Made by a program: the position numbers and the translations under genes. This document shows, piece by piece, positions 1-8,591 of a stretch of 64,000 nucleotides of DNA. The notes under the pieces were generated by a model, which was not told the origin of the DNA, did not search any database, and was given only the letters and a program-made list of their open reading frames with translations. Position 1 is the stretch's first letter. The number at the start of each line of letters is the position of its first letter. Source of the DNA: Patulibacter brassicae (GTDB taxonomy: Bacteria; Actinomycetota; Thermoleophilia; Solirubrobacterales; Solirubrobacteraceae); assembly GCF_033949425.1 (NCBI RefSeq), contig NZ_JAXAVX010000007.1, positions 62,001 through 126,000 on the forward strand, given 5' to 3'.

Positions 1-1196
1 TGCCGGGCGCGCCGCGCCGACCGAACCTCGTCGCCGAGCTCGCGGCGGCCGATCCCGCCGCGCGCGACGCCGGCCCGGTCCTCGGCCTCCTGAGCCACGT
101 CGACACGGTGCTCGCCGACCCGGTCGACTGGCGGCGCGACCCGTGGGGCGGCGAGCTCGTGGACGGCGAGATCTGGGGCCGCGGCGCGATCGACATGAAG
201 TCGCAGACCGCGGCCGAGATCACCGCGGCGGTCGCGCTGGCGCAGCGCGGCTGGCGCCCGGCGCGCGGGGCGCTGAAGGTCGTCGTCGTCGTCGACGAGG
301 AGGTCGGCGGCTACGAGGGCGCGGTCCGCCTGACGCGCGACCACCCGGACCTCGCGCGCTGCGACTTCCTGCTGAACGAGGGCGGCGGCGCGCCGATGAC
401 CGTCGACGGCCGGCGCCACCACGGGGTCGGCGTCGGCGAGAAGGGCCCCGTGCGGTTCGTGCTGCACGCGCGCGGCGAGGCCGCGCACGCCGCCACGCCG
501 GGCCTCGGCGTCAACGCGCTGGAGGTGCTGCTGCCGCTGCTCCGGCGGGTCGTCGCCGCCGACCTGCCCTACGACCTGGCGCCCCCGATCGTCGCGATGC
601 TCGACGGCCTGGGGCTCGACGGCCGCGATCCGGCCGCCAGCTACGCGCGCCTGCGCGCCGACGCGCCCGAGCTCGCCGCCGCGATCGAGCCGATGGGCCG
701 CATCACCTTCAGCCCGACGATCGTGAGCGCTGGACGCAAGCTCAACGTGCTGCCCGCACGCGCCGAGCTGCGCGTGGACTGCCGCGTCCCGCCCGGGATC
801 GACGAGGCCGGCGCGCGCGAGCGGATCCGGGCGGCCCTCGGATGGGGCACCGGCGACGACGTCGCGTGGGACCGCGTCGACCTGGAGTGGACGGAGGCGA
901 TCCCGGGCAACAGCTCGCCCGCCGAGAGCCCGCTGATGGACGCCCTGCGCGACTGGCTGCGCCGCGAGGACCCCGACGCGGGGCTCGTGCCGAGCTTCCT
1001 GCCCGGCTTCACCGACTCGCGCACCTGGCGCGCCGCCTTCCCGGAGTGCGTCGCCTACGGGTTCTTCCCGCACCGCCACCTCGAGCTGCCGGCCCAGGCC
1101 GGGCGGATGCACGCGCGCGACGAGCGGATCGACGAGCGCGACCTCGCGTTCGCCACCCGCTGCTACCACGACGTGATCCTGCGGCTGCTGGGCTGA
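1..1196 (+). CDS. M20 family metallohydrolase (5' end outside window)
   Basis: Probable zinc-dependent amidohydrolase/deacylase of peptidase family M20 (ArgE/DapE/CPG2 type); the substrate cannot be told. The frame is already open at base 3, and the first metal motif LSHVDTV (His at 96-98, Asp at 102-104) lies before the first possible start (GTG 108), so the true start is upstream of the window. Further family motifs are GRGAIDMK (metal Asp), DEEVGG (general-base Glu) and a late MHARDE His. The dimerisation/lid domain sits between them. The stop is TGA 1194-1196. About 398 codons are visible, close to full length for the family. Confidence 0.85.
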   Translation, partial: PGAPRRPNLVAELAAADPAARDAGPVLGLLSHVDTVLADPVDWRRDPWGGELVDGEIWGRGAIDMKSQTAAEITAAVALAQRGWRPARGALKVVVVVDEEVGGYEGAVRLTRDHPDLARCDFLLNEGGGAPMTVDGRRHHGVGVGEKGPVRFVLHARGEAAHAATPGLGVNALEVLLPLLRRVVAADLPYDLAPPIVAMLDGLGLDGRDPAASYARLRADAPELAAAIEPMGRITFSPTIVSAGRKLNVLPARAELRVDCRVPPGIDEAGARERIRAALGWGTGDDVAWDRVDLEWTEAIPGNSSPAESPLMDALRDWLRREDPDAGLVPSFLPGFTDSRTWRAAFPECVAYGFFPHRHLELPAQAGRMHARDERIDERDLAFATRCYHDVILRLLG

Positions 1197-1237
1197 GCGG
1201 CCTGGACCGGCCCCGGCTGCTGCGGGAGGATGGCGGC

Positions 1238-1831
1238 GTGAGCGACGGACGCGTGCTGCTGGCCTGGGACTCCCCGAACATCGACATGGTGCTCGGGCAG
1301 CTCATCCTGCGCCGCAAGCCGACGGGGCGCGAGCGGCCCCGGATCGACGCCCTCGGGGCCTGGCTGCGGGAGCGCGGCGCGGAGGAGGACCTGGCGCTCG
1401 AGGCCGCCGTCTTCGCGAACGTCACCGAGCGGACGTTCAACGGGGTCCTCGGATGGGCCGAGGTCGTGCGGCAGTCCGGCTTCCGGATGTTCCTCAAGCC
1501 GAAGCTCACCGAGGGCTCCGACGTCGACGAGGACATCCTCGCGCTCGTCCGCCAGCGGGCGGCCGAGGTCGCGCCGGCGCTCCGCGAGGTCGTGCTCATG
1601 TCGCACGACGGGATGGCGTTCGCCGAGCTCGCGCGGGAGCTGCTCGCCGACGGGATCCGCGTGACGGCGCTCGTCTTCCCCGAGCACGCCACGCAGCTCG
1701 TGAGCGTCGACGGGATCGACGTCGTCGACCTCGAGGACGTCCCCGGCCTGTTCGAGCAGCCGCTGCCGCGCCTGACGTTCGCGACGCTGCCCGCCGAGGG
1801 CCGCTGGCTCGAGCCGCTCGGCGACCTGTAG
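1238..1831 (+). CDS. NYN-domain (PIN-like) protein
   Basis: A 197-aa cytosolic protein resembling the NYN/LabA branch of PIN-like nucleases: an early acidic DSPNID motif, then SDVDEDI and VVLMSHDG acidic clusters at the ends of beta strands, followed by a strand-helix unit (ADGIRVTALVFPEHA). NYN proteins usually cleave RNA; activity here is inferred. The GTG at 1238 is chosen because GGGAGGA at 1224-1230 lies 7 bases upstream. The longer open frame upstream is a shadow of the M20 gene. It lies 41 bases after the M20 stop and is probably cotranscribed. Confidence 0.7.
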   Translation: MSDGRVLLAWDSPNIDMVLGQLILRRKPTGRERPRIDALGAWLRERGAEEDLALEAAVFANVTERTFNGVLGWAEVVRQSGFRMFLKPKLTEGSDVDEDILALVRQRAAEVAPALREVVLMSHDGMAFAELARELLADGIRVTALVFPEHATQLVSVDGIDVVDLEDVPGLFEQPLPRLTFATLPAEGRWLEPLGDL

Positions 1832-1876
1832 CGGGCCGGCGCCGGGGGCGCGGGGACCGGACGGCCGCGGCCGCCG

Positions 1877-2812
1877 TCAGCCCTCGAGGCGCTTGCGGCC
1901 GCCAGGGAGGCGATCGGCGACGCGGGCGAGCGGGCCGACCGCGCGACCGAGGCTCTCCGCGGCCTGGTGCATGTCGGACACGACGCCCTCCAGGCCGTGC
2001 AGCAGCGGCGTCAGGTGCACGAGGTGGTGGTCGATCCCGCGCACCTCCTCCTCGACCGCGCGCACGCGCTCGGGCAGCTCGGGCAGGACGCGGACGGCGT
2101 CGACGAGCTCGGGCAGGACGTCGGCGATCTCGGCCAGCCGCTCGACCGGCCCGCCGGGGGCGAGCAGCCGCTCGACGGCGCCCTCCTCCGCCAGCAGGCG
2201 GTCCAGGACGCCAGCGGGCTCGATCAGCCGGTGGACGAGGCCGCCGGGCTCCAGCACGCGGTCGAGCGTGCCCTCGCTCGCGGCGAGCCGCTCCACGAGC
2301 CCGTTCGGGGCGAAGAGCTGCTCGACGATCCCGTCCTCGTCGAGCACGCGGTCCAGCAGGCCGTCCTCGCGCGTCAGCCGGTCGAGCGGCCCGTCGACGG
2401 CGAGCAGGCGGTCCAGCGGGCCGCCGGGGACGAGCAGCCGCTCGAGCGGCCCGTCGAGCCCGATGAGCCGCTCGACCGCACCGCCGTCGGCGAGCAGCCG
2501 GTCGAGGGGGCCGTTGCGCGCGAGCAGCCGATCCAGCGGGCCGCCGCCCGAGAGCGCGCGGCCGAGCGGCTTGTCGTCGGCGGTGAGCACCGCGAGCTGC
2601 TCGAGTCGCGCGAGCGGGCCCTGCGGATCGGCGAGCCGCGCGAGCTGGTCCAGCGCCCCGCCCGCGGAGAGGATCTCCTGCACGCGCTCGCCGAGCCCGT
2701 CCGGGCGACGCAGCGGTCCGCTCGGCGCGAGCGCGTCACCGGTGGCCAGGACGATCCGGCCGGCCGCCACGCCGACGCGGACCGGGAGCAGGGCGAGCGC
2801 GAGCGGTCCCAT
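1877..2812 (-). CDS. Decapeptide-repeat protein of unknown function
   Basis: A 311-aa protein I do not recognise. An N-terminal hydrophobic stretch (MGPLALALLPVRVGVAAG) is followed by about 14 tandem ten-residue repeats with consensus G-P/x-L/V-D/E-R-L-L-A-x-D/G (e.g. GPLDRLLADG, GAVERLIGLD, GTLDRVLEPG), and then a helical, heptad-like C terminus (LPELPERVRAVEEEVRGI). The repeat suggests a regular amphipathic solenoid or filament-like rod. ATG 2812 is preferred over ATG 2908, which would overlap the divergent epimerase; TAGCGT (2821-2826, minus) lies 8 bases before 2812, fitting a near-leaderless mRNA. Confidence 0.6.
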   Translation of the reverse strand: MGPLALALLPVRVGVAAGRIVLATGDALAPSGPLRRPDGLGERVQEILSAGGALDQLARLADPQGPLARLEQLAVLTADDKPLGRALSGGGPLDRLLARNGPLDRLLADGGAVERLIGLDGPLERLLVPGGPLDRLLAVDGPLDRLTREDGLLDRVLDEDGIVEQLFAPNGLVERLAASEGTLDRVLEPGGLVHRLIEPAGVLDRLLAEEGAVERLLAPGGPVERLAEIADVLPELVDAVRVLPELPERVRAVEEEVRGIDHHLVHLTPLLHGLEGVVSDMHQAAESLGRAVGPLARVADRLPGGRKRLEG

Positions 2813-2820
2813 CGGAGCCG

Positions 2821-2826
2821 ACGCTA
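2821..2826 (-). promoter_or_regulatory. -10 box of decapeptide-repeat gene
   Basis: TAGCGT on the minus strand, 8 bases before ATG 2812; it fits the leaderless arrangement seen at many genes of the window. Confidence 0.45.
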
Positions 2827-2881
2827 CCCGCCCGGACGGCGGCCGATGCGGGCGCCGGACGGGCCGCCGCGGGTCGCGCAC

Positions 2882-2887
2882 TAAGCT
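2882..2887 (+). promoter_or_regulatory. -10 box, leaderless methylmalonyl-CoA epimerase mRNA
   Basis: TAAGCT with a 7-base spacer to ATG 2895 and no Shine-Dalgarno sequence between, so transcription probably starts at the start codon. Confidence 0.5.
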
Positions 2888-2894
2888 GCCCGCC

Positions 2895-3308
2895 ATGTTC
2901 GACCGCATCGACCACCTCGGCGTGGCCGTCGCCCCCGAGGACCTCGAGGACCAGATCGCCCTCTACCGCGACGTGCTCGGCCTGGAGCTCGTCCACCGCG
3001 AGACGATCGAGGAGCAGGGGGTCGAGGCGGTCCTCTTCGACGTCGGCGAGAACCACGTCGAGCTCATCTCGCCGCTCGGCCCGGACACCGGCGTCGCGAA
3101 GTTCATCGCGAAGAACGGCCCCGGCCTGCACCACATCGCCTACCAGACCACCGACATCGACGGTGCGCTGGCGACGCTGCAGGTGCGCGGCGTGGCGCTC
3201 ATCGACGAGCAGGCCCGCCGCGGCATCCGCAACAGCCGCGTCGCGTTCGTCCATCCGAAGTCGACCGGCAAGGTGCTGACCGAGCTCACCGAGCCGGCGC
3301 ACCACTGA
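2895..3308 (+). CDS. mce: Methylmalonyl-CoA epimerase
   Basis: Interconverts (R)- and (S)-methylmalonyl-CoA, feeding propionyl-CoA carbon towards methylmalonyl-CoA mutase. The 137 aa match the usual length of this vicinal-oxygen-chelate family. Metal-site candidates are His7 (IDHLGVAV), Glu56 (NHVELISP), His79/His80 (GLHHIAY) and Glu130 (LTELTEP), in the expected order. ATG 2895 is the only sensible start and is preceded by a leaderless-type -10 box. No mutase subunit is in the window. The small gene at 3341 follows after 32 bases and may be cotranscribed. Confidence 0.92.
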   Translation: MFDRIDHLGVAVAPEDLEDQIALYRDVLGLELVHRETIEEQGVEAVLFDVGENHVELISPLGPDTGVAKFIAKNGPGLHHIAYQTTDIDGALATLQVRGVALIDEQARRGIRNSRVAFVHPKSTGKVLTELTEPAHH

Positions 3309-3340
3309 GCCGCGATCCCGCACCCCCGAAGGAGAACCCC

Positions 3341-3559
3341 GTGTCCGACGACAAGCTCCGCGTCAGCATCGGCCTGGACAGCGCCCCGCCGGTCGCGGTG
3401 CGCCTGACCGAGGACGGGCTGGCGACGCTGCGCAAGGCGCTCGACCAGGGCGGCTGGACCGAGGTCGAGGCGGAGGACGCCACCGTCCACCTGAACCTCG
3501 ACAAGGTCGTCTTCGTGCGCGTCGACAAGGACGAGCCGAAGATCGGCTTCGGCCTGTAG
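3341..3559 (+). CDS. Small conserved-looking acidic protein
   Basis: A 72-aa soluble protein of unknown function. Its predicted layout is beta strand (KLRVSIGLD), one helix (TEDGLATLRKALDQ), then several strands ending KIGFGL. It starts at GTG 3341 with a strong AAGGAGA at 3329-3335. Codon use is like its neighbours and it follows the epimerase closely, so it is probably a real gene in the same unit. The size and fold pattern loosely recall small actinobacterial DUF3107-like proteins, but I cannot assign it. Confidence 0.6.
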   Translation: MSDDKLRVSIGLDSAPPVAVRLTEDGLATLRKALDQGGWTEVEAEDATVHLNLDKVVFVRVDKDEPKIGFGL

Positions 3560-3591
3560 GACCCGGCGCCGCGTCCCCCGGGGGCGCGGCG

Positions 3592-4068
3592 CTACTTCAG
3601 CCGGCAGAGCGGCCCGGAGTCGTCGAGGCACCGCAGGAGCTCGCCGCGCGCGTAGCGCCCGGCGTTGGAGTTCTCCCGCTCGACGATCCGCGGGTCGGTG
3701 CGGTCCAGACAGTCGGCGTTGTCGTCGGTGTCCTTCGCGACGTAGACGCAGTACCGCGTCACCTCGCCCAGCCGCTCGCTGCCCCCGTTGTCGTCGGGCG
3801 GCCCGCTGGCGAGCGAGCCGAGCACCGCGACGAAGACGACGATCATCGGCAGCGCGCCGAAGAGGAGCAGCAGCACGAGCTTGTTGCGCGAGCGGTCGCG
3901 GTCGGCCGAGGCGAAGCCGTCGCGGGCGCGCTGCAGGTGGTCGGCCAGCGGCGGGTGCCCATCGTCGGCGGGACGTCCCCCCGCCGGGGGCGCGTCGCGG
4001 CCGGCGCCGGGCGCCGCGGGGGCGGGCGCGTCCTCGGGCGCCGCGTCGTCGTCGCGCCGGTCGCTCAT
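3592..4068 (-). CDS. Single-pass membrane protein with Cys-containing exterior domain
   Basis: A 158-aa protein: an Ala/Pro/Asp-rich N terminus (about 1-75), one transmembrane helix (NKLVLLLLFGALPMIVVFVAV, about 76-100), then a C-terminal domain with four Cys (YCVYVAKD, ADCLDRT, LRCLDD, LCRLK) likely outside the membrane. The family is not recognised. ATG 4068 is set by the 4-base ATGA overlap with the upstream lipid kinase stop (TGA 4067-4065), indicating translational coupling; the longer upstream frame runs inside the kinase gene. Confidence 0.65.
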   Translation of the reverse strand: MSDRRDDDAAPEDAPAPAAPGAGRDAPPAGGRPADDGHPPLADHLQRARDGFASADRDRSRNKLVLLLLFGALPMIVVFVAVLGSLASGPPDDNGGSERLGEVTRYCVYVAKDTDDNADCLDRTDPRIVERENSNAGRYARGELLRCLDDSGPLCRLK

Positions 4069-4934
4069 CGCGCGTCCCCCTGCGCGCCCGGCGGGACGAG
4101 CACGCGGGCCGGACCGAGCGGCCGGACCGTGACGTCCCCGAGGTCGAGCACCTCGCCGTCGACGTTCCACTGCCGGTCGGGGTCGAGGTCGACGACGATC
4201 TCCCGTCCCTGGGAGACCTGGACGCCGCCGCGCGAGCCGCCGTGGCGCATCCCCCACGCCCGGCGCAGCAGCGACGCGCGCGGCCCGGACGGCAGCACGA
4301 ACGCCTCGAGCTCGGGCGTGTCGGGGTCGGAGAGCGGCAGCTGGGCGACGCCGCCGAACGACCCGGACGCCCCGATCAGCACCTGCCAGGCGTCGCCGTC
4401 GAAGACCTCCTCCCCGTCGACGAGGACCCGGGCCCGGGCGTAGCGGCCCCGGAACGCGGCGACCGCCGCGCCGACGCCGTAGGCGACCGGGCCGAGCAGC
4501 GACTTCATCGGGGCGGCCTGCTCGGCGGCGTAGACCCCGAGCCCGATCGAGGCGACGTTCACGAACGGCCGGCCGTCGATCAGGCCGCCCCAGACCGCGC
4601 GCTCCTCGGCGTCGGGATCGACGGCCGTCGGCGCGGCCTGCTCGATCGACGGCGGGATCCCCATCGCCCGCGCGAAGTCGTTCGCCGTGCCGGCGGGCAG
4701 GACCGCGAGCGGCACGCCGTGGCGCGCCGCCGCCTCGAACGCGCAGCCGATCGAGCCGTCGCCGCCGGCGATCACGAGCCGGTCGGCGCCGGACGCGGCG
4801 GCGGCGTCGACGTCGTCGAGCTCGAAGGTCGCGACGCTCCGCCCGTCGCCCTCCAGCAGCGCGACGATCTCGTCGGCGTTGCGGCCGGCGCCGGACCGCG
4901 GATTGACGACGAGCGCGAGCTGCACGACCGACAT
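4065..4934 (-). CDS. Diacylglycerol/lipid kinase family protein
   Basis: A 289-aa DAGK-catalytic-domain protein (DgkB/YegS type) that phosphorylates a lipid head group with ATP at the membrane face. Visible motifs are VVNPRSGAG (residues 9-17), the nucleotide-binding GGDGS at 57-61 and LPAGTANDFA at 79-88; the C-terminal half is the usual beta-sandwich lid. Length is normal. It is coupled to the downstream membrane protein and divergent from a PAP2 phosphatase at 5037, so kinase and phosphatase of lipid phosphates share an intergenic region. The substrate lipid is unknown. Confidence 0.85.
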   Translation of the reverse strand: MSVVQLALVVNPRSGAGRNADEIVALLEGDGRSVATFELDDVDAAAASGADRLVIAGGDGSIGCAFEAAARHGVPLAVLPAGTANDFARAMGIPPSIEQAAPTAVDPDAEERAVWGGLIDGRPFVNVASIGLGVYAAEQAAPMKSLLGPVAYGVGAAVAAFRGRYARARVLVDGEEVFDGDAWQVLIGASGSFGGVAQLPLSDPDTPELEAFVLPSGPRASLLRRAWGMRHGGSRGGVQVSQGREIVVDLDPDRQWNVDGEVLDLGDVTVRPLGPARVLVPPGAQGDAR

Positions 4935-5023
4935 GGTGCCCGAGCGCGCGTCAGATGCGCGTCAAGACGTCGATCGCGCCCGGCGGACCGGGCCCCGCCG
5001 GACCGCCGGCGGGCGCGAGGGCC

Positions 5024-5029
5024 TACGCT
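5024..5029 (+). promoter_or_regulatory. -10 box, leaderless PAP2 phosphatase mRNA
   Basis: TACGCT followed by 7 bases and GTG 5037, without a Shine-Dalgarno sequence. Confidence 0.5.
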
Positions 5030-5036
5030 GCACGGC

Positions 5037-5810
5037 GTGCCGCGCCGTGCCTCCCGCCATCGCTCCCGCCCGTCGGGACCGCTGCCGCTGCTGCCCGCGC
5101 GCGGCCGCCGGCGCCGGCCGCACCCGCTGCTGGACGACGCCGCGCTGCGGCGCGAGGCGATCGACGCGCGGCGCAGCCTCCTGGCCCGCGCGCTGCGGGG
5201 CCCGCACTGGCGCGCGCTGGCGAAGGTCGACCTCGCCGGCATGCGCCTCATCCGCTCGACCGCCGTCTCGGACGGGTCGACCCGCGCGATCGTCGCGTTC
5301 TCCCGCACCGGCGAGCACGGCGCGCTCTGGCTCGCGCTCGGCGCCGCCGGCGTGACGCTCGACCGGCGGCGCCGCGAGCAGTGGGCGCTCGGCCTCAGCT
5401 CCGTGGCCGTCGCCTACGTCGCGAACACGACGATCAAGCAGGTCGCCCGCCGCCCCCGCCCGCAGCTGCGCGACCTGCCGCCGCTCATCCCGACCCCGAC
5501 GCAGCTGAGCTTCCCGAGCTCCCACGCCGCGTCGTCGTTCGCGGCCGCCAGCGCGTACTCGAGCGTCCTGCCCGCCACGCCGCTCTACGTCGTCGCCGGC
5601 GCGATGGCGACCTCGCGGGTGCACCTCGGCGTCCACTACCCCAGCGACATCCTCATCGGAGCCGCGCTCGGGACCGTCGCTGCGAAGGCCGTGCGGACGA
5701 CCGCGCGGCTCGCCGGCTGGGCGGAGGAGCGCCAGGACGCCCGTCACCACCCGACGTCCGCGGAGCCGAGCGCCCCCGCGACCGACCCCCAGGAGGACCC
5801 GGTCCGATGA
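5037..5810 (+). CDS. PAP2-type lipid phosphatase
   Basis: A 257-aa membrane phosphatase of the PAP2 superfamily. All three signature blocks are present: K134-x6-RP (KQVARRPRP), PSSH with His163 (FPSSHAASS), and SRVHLGVHYPSD with Arg194, His200 and Asp204. Hydrophobic segments surround them. It probably dephosphorylates a lipid phosphate or polyprenyl diphosphate. GTG 5037 is chosen from the -10 box TACGCT 7 bases upstream; the long upstream frame lies antisense to the lipid kinase. Its stop overlaps the ychF start in an ATGA junction. Confidence 0.85.
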   Translation: MPRRASRHRSRPSGPLPLLPARGRRRRPHPLLDDAALRREAIDARRSLLARALRGPHWRALAKVDLAGMRLIRSTAVSDGSTRAIVAFSRTGEHGALWLALGAAGVTLDRRRREQWALGLSSVAVAYVANTTIKQVARRPRPQLRDLPPLIPTPTQLSFPSSHAASSFAAASAYSSVLPATPLYVVAGAMATSRVHLGVHYPSDILIGAALGTVAAKAVRTTARLAGWAEERQDARHHPTSAEPSAPATDPQEDPVR

Positions 5811-6907
5811 GCATGAAGATCGGGATCGTCGGCATGCCGAGCGCCGGCAAGTCGTCGCTCTTCAACGCGCTGACGCAGGCCGGGGCCGAGGCGGCGAACT
5901 ACCCGTTCACGACGATCGAGCCGAACATCGCCGTCGCGCCGGTCGAGGACGACCGCCTCGCGCGCATCAGCGAGATGCTCGGCGCGTCGGAGACCGTCTA
6001 CGACCACATCGACTTCCACGACATCGCGGGGCTCGTCGCGGGCGCCCACAAGGGCGAGGGCCTCGGCAACGCCTTCCTCGCGAACATCCGCGAGACGGAC
6101 GCCATCGTCCACCTCGTCCGGGCCCACACCGACGAGAACATCGTCCACAGCGAGGGCTCGGTCGACCCGGTCCGGGACATCGAGACGATCGAGACGGAGC
6201 TCGTGCTCTCCGACCTCGATCAGGCCGAGCGGCGCAAGGACCGCGTCGTGCGCGCGGCGCGCGGCGGCGACGCCGAGGCGAAGGCCGAGCTCGCCTGGCT
6301 GGAGGAGCTCATCCCCGCCCTGGACGCCGGCCGTCCCGCGCGCACGGTGCCCGCGCCCGAGGACCACCCCGAGGTCGTCCGCAACCTCTTCCCGCTGACC
6401 GCCAAGCCGGTGCTCTTCGTCGTCAACGTCGGCGAGGACGAGCTCGCCGAGGGCGACGCGGCGATCCCGCCGGCCGTCGTCGAGCACGCCGCCGCGCAGG
6501 GCGCGAAGGTCGTCGCGGTCTCCTCGCGGCTGGAGGCCGAGCTCGCCGAGATGGACGACGAGGAGGCCGCGGCGATGCGCGAGGAGCTGGGGCTCGCCGA
6601 GTCGGGCCTGCAGCGCGTGGTCCGCGGCGCGTTCGACCTGCTCGACCTCATCACGTTCTTCACCGTCGGCTCGGGCAAGCGCGGGCAGTCGTGGCACCTG
6701 CGCCGCGGCCTGTCGGCGTGGCACGCCGCCGGCGAGATCCACTCCGACATCCAGCACGGGTTCGTCCGCGCCGAGGTCGTCGGGTGGGAGGCGCTGCTGG
6801 AGGCCGGCGGCTACGGCCAGGCGCGCGAGCAGGGCACGCTGCGCGTCGAGGGCCGGGACTACGTCGTCCAGGACGGCGACGTCATCACCGTGAAGTTCAC
6901 GCCCTGA
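5807..6907 (+). CDS. ychF: Ribosome-binding ATPase YchF (Obg family)
   Basis: A 366-aa P-loop protein that binds ATP in preference to GTP and associates with ribosomes. The P-loop is GMPSAGKSS at residues 9-17; NYPFTTIEPN is the switch I hallmark and FHDIAGLVAGAHKGEGLGN covers G3. The C-terminal TGS-like domain contains FFTVGSGKRGQSWHL and ends DVITVKFTP. Length is typical (about 360). ATG 5807 has AGGAGG at 5791-5796 and overlaps the PAP2 stop by four bases; ATG 5813 is an alternative. The acidic helical hairpin insert lies at about 120-200. Confidence 0.95.
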   Translation: MSMKIGIVGMPSAGKSSLFNALTQAGAEAANYPFTTIEPNIAVAPVEDDRLARISEMLGASETVYDHIDFHDIAGLVAGAHKGEGLGNAFLANIRETDAIVHLVRAHTDENIVHSEGSVDPVRDIETIETELVLSDLDQAERRKDRVVRAARGGDAEAKAELAWLEELIPALDAGRPARTVPAPEDHPEVVRNLFPLTAKPVLFVVNVGEDELAEGDAAIPPAVVEHAAAQGAKVVAVSSRLEAELAEMDDEEAAAMREELGLAESGLQRVVRGAFDLLDLITFFTVGSGKRGQSWHLRRGLSAWHAAGEIHSDIQHGFVRAEVVGWEALLEAGGYGQAREQGTLRVEGRDYVVQDGDVITVKFTP

Positions 6908-6932
6908 CCCGGTCGCGCGGTCCGGCACGGGT

Positions 6933-6957
6933 CCGGCGTGACGCACCGGTGCGCCGG
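6933..6957. terminator. Possible hairpin between convergent ychF and SpoIID-like gene
   Basis: CCGGCG (6933-6938) and CGCCGG (6952-6957) flank a GCACCGGTGC palindrome in the 67-base gap between convergent genes. There is no T-run. Confidence 0.35.
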
Positions 6958-6974
6958 GCCGGGCCGGCGGCGGA

Positions 6975-8510
6975 TCAGCGCTCGGCGCGCGTCTCGGGCG
7001 TCGGTGCCACCCCGACGACGACGCGCCAGCGCCCACCGCGGGGCACGAGCAGGTCGAACCGCCCGGCGCGGTCCGTGCGCACCCGCCGGACGGTCCGCCA
7101 GCGCCGGCCGTCCGGGCGCTGCAGGCGCGCCGCCCGCTCCGCGGTGCCGTCGCCCGCCGCGCCGCCGACGAGCCGGCAGCGCTCGCGCACGATCCGCTCC
7201 GCCCGCGCCCGCCGGTCGAGGCCGACCGCGAGGTCGCTCGCGCCGCGCTGCAGCAGCTGCAGCGCCCCGCCGGCCGGGTCGGCGGCCGCGAGCGGCCGCC
7301 GGAGCGCCGTGCCGGCTCGCGGCGCGGCCGGCCGCGGGCGCAGGCAGCCGGAGATCGACGTGCGCGTGAAGGTCGCCCAGCGGTCGGGCAGCGCGAGCGC
7401 CCGCTGCAGCTGCTCGCCGGTGACGTCGCGGCGCCCGCGGTCGCCGACGACCCGGGCCCGCACGACGCGCGGCGAGGAGCCCGTCCGCAGGACCTCGATC
7501 CGCCGCAGAGCGCCGACGGGCGCGATCCGCCCGATCCGCCGGTCGGCGGAGACCGCGTCGAAGCGGCGCGTCCAGCGGTGCAGCGGCGCATCGCCCTCGG
7601 CCGGGTCGGCGACGCTGCGCAGCCACGGGCGGGCCGCGCCCCCGAAGACGTGCTCGACGTCCTCGGTCCGCCCGCCGCTCGCGGCGAAGTAGTACGTCGT
7701 CACCGGTCGTCCCCGACGCGTGACGACCTGGCCGGCGGTCGCGCGGACCGCCGCATCGCCGGGCCCGCTCTCGCCGCTGACGCCGCGGTAGACCTGCGAG
7801 CGGGTGTCCGGCCACTGGGTGAAGGGGCGCCCGCCGATGCTCGTCGTGATCGCGTAGGTCCGCGCCGCGATCGCCTGGGCCTGGAGCGCCGCCGCGGGCC
7901 AGCTCGCGGGCGACTCGCCGGTGACGACGCCGCGCAGGTACTCCTCCAGCCCGAGCTCCTCGACGACGAGCACGCCCGCGCCGTCGGGCAGGACGTCGAG
8001 CACGCCGCGGAACGCGCCGTCCACGACGCCGTCCGCAGCGCGGCCGGCCACGCGCAGCAGCCCACCGCCGCTGACGCGCACCGCCCCCGCCGCGCGGGCG
8101 ACGCGGCGCGGCCGCTCGCCGGTCGTCCACGCGACGATCCCCGGCCCGGTCCGCCGCAGCCGGTAGCTGCGCCCCGGATCCACGCGGACCCCGCCGATGC
8201 TCGACGCCCCGGCGATCGTCGTCTCGCGACGCCCCCACTGGAGCGCCACGCGGACGACCGGGCTGCGCGTCAGCCGGCCGACGCGGGTGCCGCGGTAGTA
8301 GTGGCCGAGGATCCGCGCAGCGTCGGCGCCCCGCGCCGCCATCCCCCGCGCGCCCCACTGGCTCATGCCGACGCCGTGCCCGAAGCCCGCGCCGCGGACG
8401 ACGAGCTGGCTGGCCGCGGCGGCGCGCTCGGGCGCGACCGCGGGTCCCGCGGAGCAGGCGGCGACGAGCGCCGTGGCGACGACGGCGTGCGACGGTGCGA
8501 GCCGGAGCAC
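6975..8510 (-). CDS. Secreted SpoIID/LytB-domain protein
   Basis: A 511-aa exported protein with an N-terminal signal peptide (VVATALVAACSAGPAVA). The SpoIID/LytB core is EEYLRGVVTGESPASWP, with the catalytic-type Glu at 199, followed by AQAIAARTYA; SGGRTED follows later. The GHGVGMSQWGA motif, C-terminal in SpoIID itself, is here at 44-54, before the core. The C-terminal ~100 residues look like a beta-sandwich. SpoIID trims denuded glycan strands, so a peptidoglycan role is likely. It starts at GTG 8510, with TACCGT 8 bases before it, divergent from the GH2 gene. Confidence 0.8.
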   Translation of the reverse strand: MLRLAPSHAVVATALVAACSAGPAVAPERAAAASQLVVRGAGFGHGVGMSQWGARGMAARGADAARILGHYYRGTRVGRLTRSPVVRVALQWGRRETTIAGASSIGGVRVDPGRSYRLRRTGPGIVAWTTGERPRRVARAAGAVRVSGGGLLRVAGRAADGVVDGAFRGVLDVLPDGAGVLVVEELGLEEYLRGVVTGESPASWPAAALQAQAIAARTYAITTSIGGRPFTQWPDTRSQVYRGVSGESGPGDAAVRATAGQVVTRRGRPVTTYYFAASGGRTEDVEHVFGGAARPWLRSVADPAEGDAPLHRWTRRFDAVSADRRIGRIAPVGALRRIEVLRTGSSPRVVRARVVGDRGRRDVTGEQLQRALALPDRWATFTRTSISGCLRPRPAAPRAGTALRRPLAAADPAGGALQLLQRGASDLAVGLDRRARAERIVRERCRLVGGAAGDGTAERAARLQRPDGRRWRTVRRVRTDRAGRFDLLVPRGGRWRVVVGVAPTPETRAER

Positions 8511-8518
8511 GGCCGACG

Positions 8519-8524
8519 ACGGTA
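8519..8524 (-). promoter_or_regulatory. -10 box of SpoIID-like gene
   Basis: TACCGT on the minus strand, 8 bases from GTG 8510. Confidence 0.45.
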
Positions 8525-8591
8525 GCGCCCGGGCCCCGTCGCGGCGCCGAGACCGGCCCGGTGCCCGGCTCGCCGACCCGGCCCGCTCCGC

